Of a DNA stretch of 5,231 nt, positions 1 to 5,231 are shown one piece after another. The stretch covers positions 1-5,231 of the forward strand of contig JAITSW010000047.1 of assembly GCA_031287505.1 (NCBI GenBank), written 5' to 3'. The notes under the pieces are model-generated. The model saw nothing but the letters and a program-made list of their open reading frames with translations, had not been told where the DNA came from and ran no database searches. Made by a program: the position numbers and the translations under genes. The first letter of the stretch is position 1. Each line of letters begins with the position of its first letter. Source of the DNA: Propionibacteriaceae bacterium. Its GTDB lineage: Bacteria > Actinomycetota > Actinomycetes > Propionibacteriales > Propionibacteriaceae.

Positions 1-1337
1 CCGATAAGCTCTGCCTCGGTGTAGTGCCAGGCGGCGAGTAAGTCGGTGAGGTGGTGTGGGCCGTACAAATCGTCGTCGTCCATTTTGGCAATGAATTCCC
101 CGGACGCCGCCTCTGTTAGCCCGGCGAGCACCGATCCCAAGGGTGCCTCACTGGGGAATTCCAAGACCGGCCCGAGGATAGCTTTCGCGACCTCTGGCAG
201 CTGAGCCAGCGCTGGAGCTGGGACACCGTGGCAGCCGATGACGACCTCCAGATTGGGGTGGTTCTGGGCGGCGATCTGGGTGAGGATCTGCGGTAAGAGT
301 TCCGCCCTCAAAGTGGGGAGAATCACCGAGATCGCAGGGGTTGGCCTAGTGGTCAGCGCGCGGGTGTGACCGTTCATCACCAACCGCACCTGGGTTTGCG
401 CGCGGTTCATGTGATTCAACAGGCTCGTCTTTCCGAAAGGCTGGGAGATGAGGTTCGCGAGTTCGGGGACAAGGGGGAGCCCGGGTGCGGCATTATGGAG
501 CACCGCGCCATAGGCAGCCAGTTCGGCGAGTCGTCGAACGGCATCAGGACTGGTGCCCATCGCCGATGCGTCTAGGTCGGTGACACCCCAGAGTTCCCAG
601 AGGTTGGTGGCGGTGAGCGGCGCGACAGCTGGGGCGTCGAGGAAAATCTTGCCTTCGCCTTGCACCACGAGCCGTCCGTCCTTGATGAGCGCCTGAGCCG
701 AGAAGGTTTCCGGGCCGGGGTGGCGGCGCTTCAGAGGGCGGTGGATTTTCGGGTTGATGAGAATCTCCGGGGCAGCCTGGCGCTCCATCAACCCCATGGT
801 TTCGGTATTGCGATCCAAGCGGTGCGCACCGGCTGCGTCTATGAGCACGTCGAAGTCTATGTACTCATCTAGGGTGAGTTCTTCAGGAAGAAGATGCCGC
901 AGCCCGCCACCGAGGTTCCAACGCTCATCCACCGGGGCATCCGGGTGAACTCCGACGCGCGACCCGACCTCGGAGATTCGCACCGGATAGAAAAGCGGGT
1001 ATGCGGCCCGCACCGCCTCGGCGGCGACTACCGGTCTCCGGGTGGAAAAGCTGGCGCTGGCCTTCAAGCCGTCCGGGTCGTAGCTGGCATGGATATCCAC
1101 TAGATGGAGTAGCGGCCCGAGTCGTCCCGCCCAGTCCGGGCGGATGGGACGCCAGGGATCGACTGTAACCTCGAAGCGTTGATAGCGCCGGCGCGCCCTG
1201 CCATCGGCCAGAAAGTCAGCGAAGTCGTCAGGGGTGGTGAACACAAGCCGCAGGGTGGGAAGCTGGGTTTTGGCCAACCCGGCGCGACCCAGAAGCGTCC
1301 GCATTTTGCGGCGGATTTTGCGGTAGGGGGAAAGCAT
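1..1337 (-). CDS. Family 2 glycosyltransferase with long N-terminal extension (partial, C-terminus beyond window)
   Basis: The frame is open for 445 codons from the ATG at 1337 to the left edge, so the C-terminus is missing. A stop codon (TAG, 1349-1347) lies just upstream with no other start between, which fixes the start. An AGGA sits 7 bases before the ATG. Residues 1-30 are basic (SPYRKIRRKMR) with no signal peptide, so it is probably cytoplasmic or membrane-peripheral. Residues about 30-330 form a region I do not recognise. From about residue 333 a GT-A fold begins: PAISVILPT (334-342), then QIAAQNHPNLEVVIG, the usual family 2 beta-alpha-beta start. FIAKMDDDDLYGPHHL (415-430) carries the acidic DXD-type motif (D420-D423) that binds the metal and nucleotide sugar. 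The expected role is transfer of a sugar from a nucleotide donor to a surface glycan or lipid-linked acceptor; donor and acceptor cannot be told. It is divergent from the phosphonate operon, so a shared surface-polymer pathway is an inference. The family call is firm, the specific job unknown. Confidence 0.88.
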   Translation of the reverse strand, partial: MLSPYRKIRRKMRTLLGRAGLAKTQLPTLRLVFTTPDDFADFLADGRARRRYQRFEVTVDPWRPIRPDWAGRLGPLLHLVDIHASYDPDGLKASASFSTRRPVVAAEAVRAAYPLFYPVRISEVGSRVGVHPDAPVDERWNLGGGLRHLLPEELTLDEYIDFDVLIDAAGAHRLDRNTETMGLMERQAAPEILINPKIHRPLKRRHPGPETFSAQALIKDGRLVVQGEGKIFLDAPAVAPLTATNLWELWGVTDLDASAMGTSPDAVRRLAELAAYGAVLHNAAPGLPLVPELANLISQPFGKTSLLNHMNRAQTQVRLVMNGHTRALTTRPTPAISVILPTLRAELLPQILTQIAAQNHPNLEVVIGCHGVPAPALAQLPEVAKAILGPVLEFPSEAPLGSVLAGLTEAASGEFIAKMDDDDLYGPHHLTDLLAAWHYTEAELI

Positions 1338-1344
1338 GCATTTA

Positions 1345-1348
1345 TCCT
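1345..1348 (-). promoter_or_regulatory. Ribosome binding site of the glycosyltransferase gene
   Basis: AGGA on the minus strand lies 7 bases before the ATG at 1337. It supports that start, which is also the only one available downstream of the in-frame TAG. The surrounding TAGGAT (1349-1344) also fits the loose actinobacterial -10 pattern TAnnnT and would give a nearly leaderless transcript, but I see no convincing -35 partner, so the ribosome-binding reading is preferred. Confidence 0.55.
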
Positions 1349-1383
1349 ACGGGCACCGGCGAGTTTGCAGACCAGTTCGGCGG

Positions 1384-1414
1384 TTCCACCCAAAGAATGA
1401 AGAGCCGCTAATAT
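1384..1414 (+). promoter_or_regulatory. Candidate promoter for the phosphonate operon
   Basis: TAATAT at 1409-1414 fits the actinobacterial -10 pattern TAnnnT and is the most AT-rich spot in the gap. The best -35 match upstream is TTCCAC (1384-1389), with a rather long 19-base spacer and a weak match to TTGACA. Transcription would start around 1420 and leave a leader of roughly 85 bases before the ATG at 1505. An alternative is TTGACG (1464-1469) as the -35, but no good -10 follows it at 16-18 bases. Pattern matching only. Confidence 0.25.
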
Positions 1415-1490
1415 CGTCCCCATCCATCTGCACGGTACCTGGCGTGTGGATTAGTGGGTAAACTTGACGGGATCAAGAGCCCAGAGATTC

Positions 1491-1494
1491 GAGG
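1491..1494 (+). promoter_or_regulatory. Ribosome binding site deciding the aepX start
   Basis: GAGG lies 10 bases before the ATG at 1505. The spacing is on the long side but acceptable. The competing in-frame GTG at 1454 has only a weak GTGGA-like sequence before it, and would add 17 residues that precede the start of the conserved nucleotidyltransferase fold. This favours the ATG. Confidence 0.45.
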
Positions 1495-1504
1495 CATTAC
1501 AAAG

Positions 1505-2815
1505 ATGACAGCTGATAATAAGACTGTTTACATCGCAATCGCGTCGGACATCCTACATCGCGGTCACCTGAACATCATCGAGGCTGGCGCCAAGCTCGGG
1601 GAAGTAATCGTGGGTCTTCTCACCGACGAGGGAATCGCTACTTACAAGCGTCCCCCAATCCTCGATTTTGAGACTCGCAGAGAGCTGCTGGAAAGCATGC
1701 GCCAAGTCTCCAAAGTTGTGCCCCAAAGTTCTTTGTCTTACGCGGAAAACCTCCGCGCGTTTCGGCCTGACTACGTTATTCACGGTGATGACTGGCGGGC
1801 TGGCATCCAAGAAGCAGCCCGCACCGAAGTCATCAATGTGCTAGCCGAATATGGCGGCGAGTTAGTGGAAGTTCCATACACCGTCGGCGTCTCCGGCAGT
1901 GAGGTGGACGCCAAATTGCGGCCGCTTGTCAACACCACCGAATTGCGTCGGGCCCGGCTCAGGCAACTACTTCGGCTGAAGCCCTGGGTGCGGGCGATGG
2001 AAACCTCAAACGGCCTGAGCGCGTTGATCGTGGAACATGCTAAGCATGAGGATCCCGCCACGATGGCTGTGCGGGAATATGACGCCATGTGGGTGAGCAG
2101 CCTGTGTGATTCCGCCTTCAAAGGCAAGCCAGACATTGAGCTGGTCGACTTCTCCAGCCGCCTGCAGACCATCCACGACATAATGGAGGTTTCCACCAAG
2201 CCGGTCATTGTCGACGGAGACACCGGTGGGCGCGTCGAGCACTTCGTTTACACCGTTCGAACGCTGGAGCGGGTTGGCGTCTCCGCTGTCATCATCGAGG
2301 ATAAGACCGGCCTGAAGCAAAACTCGCTGTTTGGCACTGATGCCACGCAGGTCTTGGACGACCCTGATCAGTTTGCCGCCAAAATCAACGCCGGCAAGCA
2401 GGCTCAAACCACTCGTGATTTTATGATCATAGCCCGCTGTGAATCGCTGATCGCCGGGGCTGGCATGGAAGACGCCCTTTTCAGGGCGAAGACCTATTTG
2501 GCTGCCGGTGCCGATGGCATCATGATCCACTCCCGCGAAAAAGACGGCGAAGAGGTCAAAGAATTCCTGGGCAGTTTCCGTCAGGAATTCCCCGATGTGC
2601 CAGTCATCCTGGTGCCAACCAGCTACAACCACATTTTGGAGGCCGACCTGGCAAAGATGGGCGCAAACGTCATCATCCACGCCAACCATATGCTGCGCAG
2701 CGCTTACCCGGCCATGGTCGATACCGCTGAAAAGATCCTGCGCTATGGCCGCAGCAAGGAAGTTGACGGGCAGATAATGTCCATCAAGGAAGTGCTGAAG
2801 ATTATCCCGGAGTGA
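1505..2815 (+). CDS. aepX: Bifunctional HxGH nucleotidyltransferase-like / phosphoenolpyruvate mutase
   Basis: The 436-residue product rearranges phosphoenolpyruvate to phosphonopyruvate, the C-P bond-forming entry step of phosphonate biosynthesis, in the cytoplasm. Residues about 6-140 resemble TagD-type cytidylyltransferases: VYIAIASDILHRGHLNII carries the nucleotide-binding HxGH (18-21), followed by GLLTDEGIATYKRPP and YVIHGDDW (90-97). Residues about 160-436 are the mutase, an isocitrate-lyase-superfamily barrel. It has the diagnostic EDKxGxKxNS motif (265-274), metal-binding-type VDGDTGG (236-242), IARCESLIAG (309-318) and ADGIMIHS (336-343). The EDK motif separates it from methylisocitrate lyases, so this half is firm. 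Fusion to a nucleotidyltransferase is common among PEP mutases (Rice et al. 2019). The second cytidylyltransferase motif, usually G-I-S-S-T, reads GVSGS (128-132), so activity of that half is uncertain. An in-frame GTG at 1454 would add 17 unconserved-looking residues; the ATG is preferred. The stop overlaps or abuts the next gene. Confidence 0.93.
   Translation: MTADNKTVYIAIASDILHRGHLNIIEAGAKLGEVIVGLLTDEGIATYKRPPILDFETRRELLESMRQVSKVVPQSSLSYAENLRAFRPDYVIHGDDWRAGIQEAARTEVINVLAEYGGELVEVPYTVGVSGSEVDAKLRPLVNTTELRRARLRQLLRLKPWVRAMETSNGLSALIVEHAKHEDPATMAVREYDAMWVSSLCDSAFKGKPDIELVDFSSRLQTIHDIMEVSTKPVIVDGDTGGRVEHFVYTVRTLERVGVSAVIIEDKTGLKQNSLFGTDATQVLDDPDQFAAKINAGKQAQTTRDFMIIARCESLIAGAGMEDALFRAKTYLAAGADGIMIHSREKDGEEVKEFLGSFRQEFPDVPVILVPTSYNHILEADLAKMGANVIIHANHMLRSAYPAMVDTAEKILRYGRSKEVDGQIMSIKEVLKIIPE
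2809..2812 (+). promoter_or_regulatory. Ribosome binding site of aepY inside the end of aepX
   Basis: GGAG at 2809-2812 lies 5 bases before the ATG at 2818 and inside the last codons of aepX. It would touch the alternative GTG start at 2812, too close to serve it, so the ATG is the more likely start even though the GTG would give a classic 4-base GTGA overlap. Confidence 0.5.
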
Positions 2816-2817
2816 GC

Positions 2818-3948
2818 ATGCCCCAAATCGAACCAAGAGCGTTCTACGAAACCCTGACAGCCCGAGGCATCGACCTTTTTGCAGGAGTTCCCGATTCGCT
2901 GCTGAAGGATTTTTGCGCCTATCTGTTGGCTAACTGCCCGCCGGATCGCAATATCATCGAGGCAAACGAGGGCAATGCCGTCGGAATGGCCTCTGGCTAC
3001 CACATCAGCACTGGAAAGTACGCCGCCGTCTATCTCCAGAACTCGGGGTTGGGCAATGCGGTCAACCCGCTGCTGTCGCTGGCTGATCCCGAGATCTATG
3101 GGATCCCCATGCTGCTCATCATCGGGTGGCGAGGCGAGCCGGGGGTAAAAGACGAACCGCAACATGCGACCCAGGGTAAGCTGACTTTGCCGCTGCTTGA
3201 GACCATGGGCATCGGCTACACGGTGATCGATCCGCAGATTTGGCAAGATCAGGTTGCCCAGGCAATTGGCAAACTCGAAACCGAGCCGAAGCCGTACGCC
3301 CTCGTTATCCGCAAGGGCACTTTCAGCAGCTACAAAGCTCCAACCGAACCAACTGCTCTTCCGCTGAAACGCGAGAATGCCTTAGAGGCAATCGTCGAAA
3401 ACATCGATCCAGCTGCGTTTATCGTCTCCACCACTGGAAAAACCTCTCGGGAGCTTTTCGAGATCAGGGAACGTCGCGGCGAAAGCCACGATCATGATCT
3501 GCTGACGGTCGGCTCAATGGGGCATTCCAGCTCAATCGCCATGGGGATGTGTTTAGGCACCAAACATCCAGTTTACTGCATAGACGGAGACGGCGCTTTT
3601 TTGATGCATATGGGAGCCGCGGCTATCGCAGCCCAGAGCGCCAGTTCAAATCTGCGCTATATCGTCATCAATAACGGCGCCCATGAATCTGTCGGCGGAC
3701 AACCGACCATCGGGTTCAAAATTGATCTCGCCGGCGTCTTGGCGGCTATCGGCTTCACCAGCGTCGTTACGGTATCCGACCCGGCCGAACTCCCCGAAGC
3801 TATCCGCAAGCTCACCGCCACCGACCGTGGTGCACTGGTAATCGAAGTAGCGCAGGGTTCCCGAGACGACCTGGGCCGTCCGACCACGACCCCGGTTCAA
3901 AACAAGCGCGACATGATGAGGCTTTTTGCCCGGGAGCGTGACGCATGA
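2818..3948 (+). CDS. aepY: Phosphonopyruvate decarboxylase (TPP-dependent)
   Basis: The 376-residue product decarboxylates phosphonopyruvate to phosphonoacetaldehyde. This near-irreversible step makes the mutase reaction productive, so the pair is almost always adjacent, as here. Unlike longer pyruvate decarboxylase relatives, the length of about 375-380 residues is typical of this family, which lacks the central domain. N-terminal pyrimidine-binding half: FAGVPDSLLKDF (21-32), then EANEGNAVGMASGYH (48-62), where E51 should be the glutamate that activates thiamine diphosphate. GWRGEPGVKDEPQH (103-116) follows. C-terminal pyrophosphate-binding half: TVGSMGHSSSIAMG (230-243) and the TPP signature from GDGAF (257-261) to NN (285-286). 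Then NGAHESVGGQPT matches the usual end of this motif in phosphonopyruvate decarboxylases. Sulfopyruvate decarboxylase is a close relative, but the mutase neighbour decides. The start is ATG 2818 with GGAG 5 bases before it; GTG 2812 would add two residues. The stop overlaps the next start as ATGA. Confidence 0.93.
   Translation: MPQIEPRAFYETLTARGIDLFAGVPDSLLKDFCAYLLANCPPDRNIIEANEGNAVGMASGYHISTGKYAAVYLQNSGLGNAVNPLLSLADPEIYGIPMLLIIGWRGEPGVKDEPQHATQGKLTLPLLETMGIGYTVIDPQIWQDQVAQAIGKLETEPKPYALVIRKGTFSSYKAPTEPTALPLKRENALEAIVENIDPAAFIVSTTGKTSRELFEIRERRGESHDHDLLTVGSMGHSSSIAMGMCLGTKHPVYCIDGDGAFLMHMGAAAIAAQSASSNLRYIVINNGAHESVGGQPTIGFKIDLAGVLAAIGFTSVVTVSDPAELPEAIRKLTATDRGALVIEVAQGSRDDLGRPTTTPVQNKRDMMRLFARERDA
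3932..3936 (+). promoter_or_regulatory. Ribosome binding site of the nucleotidyltransferase-dehydrogenase gene
   Basis: GGGAG within the last codons of aepY stands 8 bases before the ATG at 3945. With the ATGA overlap (3945-3948) it supports translational coupling of the third gene to the decarboxylase gene. Confidence 0.55.
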
Positions 3949-5231
3949 AAGCACTGATCCTTAACTCCGGCATCGGCAACCGGATGGGCGAATTCACCAA
4001 AGCCCAGCACAAATCGATGGCGCGGCTGGCAAATGGCGAGACGATTTTCCACCGGCAACTGCGAATTCTGTCTGCACACGGGATCCGCGAATTTGTGGTG
4101 ACTACCGGGCCTTTTGAAGATCAGCTGCGTCGCGAAACCGAAGGCCGGGAGTTTGCCGGACTGGATTTCAGCTTCGTTCCAAACCCGGTCTACGACAAGA
4201 CCAACTACATCTATTCAATCTATCTTGCCCGTGAACTATTGCGGGGCGACGTGGTGGTCCTACACGGCGACCTGGTCTTTGACTCGAACTTCGTATCCGA
4301 CATTCTGGCCGATCCGCGTCCCGATCTAGGCTGCTACAACACCGACCTTCCCCAGCCTGAAAAAGACTTCAAAGTGCAGTTGCGCGCCGGTCGAATCCAT
4401 CAAGTATCGGTGAGTGTCTTCGGCGATGGCTGCTTCGCTTTCCAGCCGTTCTACAAGTTGAGTGATCGGGCATTGCAGATTTGGCTGAACGAAATTGCCG
4501 CCTTCATCGAGGCCGGCAATGACAAGGTCTACGCCGAGAACGCGCTGAATCAGGTGAGCTTGGCGGCTGATATCGACTTGTTCTCCTACGCCGGATACTT
4601 CCTGGCAGAAGTAGACACCTTGGACGATTTGGCCCAGGTAGCTCCGGCTATCAGCCGTTTCGATTTCAGAGAACAGCCAATCCTCACCGGCTTGGAAACC
4701 TTGGCAAACCTGCGCCAAGTCCTGATCAACAGCTCTGCGCAAAAGCCGATGTTGATCACCGCCAATTTCTTCGACTCGCTGCCCATCAAGGACATCATCG
4801 AAGACTGGGGCTATCCAATCGTCCGTTTTTGCGATTTCTCCCCAAATCCGAAATCCGATGAAGCCCAAGCCGGACTGAAACTCTTCGACGCCGAAGGCTG
4901 CGACGCCCTTATTTCGGTCGGCGGCGGCTCCGCGATCGATACCGCAAAGACGATCAAGGCGTTCAAAAGCCTTCCCGGAAAGGCGCCTTTCTGGAATGAG
5001 CCCATCAGCTACCTGCCGATACCGCACGTGGCCATCCCGACCACTGCCGGAACCGGCAGCGAATCGACCTACTTTGCGGTCACCTATTGTGATGGCGTCA
5101 AGTACTCTGTCGAGCACCAGTCCCTGCTGCCCGATGCCGTCGCGCTAATCCCCGAGTTGCTCGCCAAACTGCCCGACTATCAGCGCAAAGCGACCCTGCT
5201 AGACGCACTGTGCCAATGCATAGAATCGTGC
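3945..5231 (+). CDS. Fused LicC/PntC-like nucleotidyltransferase - iron-containing phosphonoacetaldehyde reductase (partial, C-terminus beyond window)
   Basis: The frame is open for 429 codons from ATG 3945 to the right edge. Residues 1-about 245 are a GT-A-type nucleotidyltransferase: LNSGIGNRMGEFTKAQHKSM (6-25) is the nucleotide-binding loop with R13 and K23. NPVYDKTNYIYSIY (80-93) resembles the choline-phosphate/AEP cytidylyltransferases LicC and PntC, and VLHGDLVFD (105-113) has the metal-site aspartate D109. From about 265 an iron-containing alcohol dehydrogenase begins: ISVGGGSAIDTAK (323-335) binds NAD(P), IPTTAGTGSE (364-373) is the family signature, and LLDALCQCIES (418-428) is the metal-site helix. 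About 200 more residues are expected beyond the edge. Placed after the decarboxylase, the dehydrogenase half should reduce phosphonoacetaldehyde to 2-hydroxyethylphosphonate. The transferase half should then activate it, probably with CTP. The helix has Gln (Q424) where many family members have a metal-binding His. Domain calls are firm; substrate order and nucleotide are inferred. The start overlaps aepY by four bases. Confidence 0.88.
   Translation, partial: MKALILNSGIGNRMGEFTKAQHKSMARLANGETIFHRQLRILSAHGIREFVVTTGPFEDQLRRETEGREFAGLDFSFVPNPVYDKTNYIYSIYLARELLRGDVVVLHGDLVFDSNFVSDILADPRPDLGCYNTDLPQPEKDFKVQLRAGRIHQVSVSVFGDGCFAFQPFYKLSDRALQIWLNEIAAFIEAGNDKVYAENALNQVSLAADIDLFSYAGYFLAEVDTLDDLAQVAPAISRFDFREQPILTGLETLANLRQVLINSSAQKPMLITANFFDSLPIKDIIEDWGYPIVRFCDFSPNPKSDEAQAGLKLFDAEGCDALISVGGGSAIDTAKTIKAFKSLPGKAPFWNEPISYLPIPHVAIPTTAGTGSESTYFAVTYCDGVKYSVEHQSLLPDAVALIPELLAKLPDYQRKATLLDALCQCIESC

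Larger units (their letters stand above)
1338..1504. other. Divergent intergenic region between the glycosyltransferase and the phosphonate operon
   Basis: This 167-base gap is the only non-coding stretch in the window and must hold the promoters of both units, unless the plus-strand gene starts at the GTG at 1454, which would shorten it to 116 bases. It contains an AT-rich TAATAT, a TTGACG hexamer and two separate ribosome binding sites at its ends. No terminator hairpin, riboswitch-like fold or clear operator palindrome was recognised. A short overlapping minus-strand frame through here (1423-1100) is out of frame with the glycosyltransferase and not credible. Confidence 0.6.

Noticed and set aside
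366..1103. Several 64-70 codon plus-strand frames in the left part
   Set aside because: All lie opposite the 445-codon glycosyltransferase frame, which has a ribosome binding site and recognisable GT2 motifs. They are shadows.
1100..1423. A 107-codon minus-strand frame spanning the start of the glycosyltransferase
   Set aside because: It is in a different frame from the glycosyltransferase and mostly overlaps it; its translation shows no family features.
1422..1451. Short inverted repeat ATCCA ... TGGAT with a 20-base gap as a possible operator
   Set aside because: Only five matching bases per arm at wide spacing, which is expected by chance.
1505..2815. Methylisocitrate lyase or oxaloacetate hydrolase for the mutase half
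   Set aside because: The EDKxGxKxNS motif and the adjacent phosphonopyruvate decarboxylase point to PEP mutase, while the lyases carry a KKCGH-type catalytic motif.
2006..2836. A 276-codon open frame on the minus strand opposite the PEP mutase gene
   Set aside because: It lies wholly antisense to a gene with intact catalytic motifs, has no recognisable domain, and is the kind of mirror frame that GC-biased third positions produce.
2818..3948. Sulfopyruvate decarboxylase
   Set aside because: Related in sequence, but coenzyme M or sulfonate genes are absent and the gene is coupled to a PEP mutase.
4326..5117. A 263-codon open frame on the minus strand opposite the third operon gene
   Set aside because: Antisense to clear nucleotidyltransferase and Fe-ADH motifs; no family resemblance in its own translation.

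Overview
The window holds two divergent transcription units from what looks like a moderately GC-rich actinobacterium. This is an inference from codon choice, frequent GTG/ATG overlapping starts and the style of the glycosyltransferase. Actinomycetaceae-like genera would fit, but the genus cannot be fixed from the sequence. Coding density is very high: apart from a 167-base divergent gap, everything is coding.

Left unit, minus strand (1-1337): the first 445 residues of a large family 2 glycosyltransferase. It starts at 1337 and runs off the left edge. A long N-terminal region of unknown function precedes a GT-A domain with a clear acidic DDDD metal/nucleotide-sugar motif. No intact long ORF starts and stops here because the gene is cut by the window edge.

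Right unit, plus strand (1505-5231): a three-gene phosphonate biosynthesis operon with translationally coupled or nearly abutting junctions. (1) A fusion of an HxGH-type cytidylyltransferase-like domain to phosphoenolpyruvate mutase (aepX/ppm), which makes the C-P bond. (2) A TPP-dependent phosphonopyruvate decarboxylase (aepY/ppd), which pulls the unfavourable mutase equilibrium forward. (3) A fusion of a LicC/PntC-like nucleotidyltransferase to an iron-containing alcohol dehydrogenase of the phosphonoacetaldehyde reductase type, cut by the right edge.

Read together, the predicted route is PEP -> phosphonopyruvate -> phosphonoacetaldehyde -> 2-hydroxyethylphosphonate (HEP) -> nucleotide-activated HEP (probably CMP-HEP), for transfer onto a cell-surface glycan or lipid. 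The divergent glycosyltransferase is a plausible, unproven partner in building that glycan. No aminotransferase for 2-aminoethylphosphonate is seen inside the window. The most notable points are two unrelated nucleotidyltransferase folds in one operon, the fusion of the HEP-forming reductase to the putative HEP-activating enzyme, and altered key motifs in two of the domains. No RNA genes, mobile elements, CRISPR arrays or long repeats were recognised.
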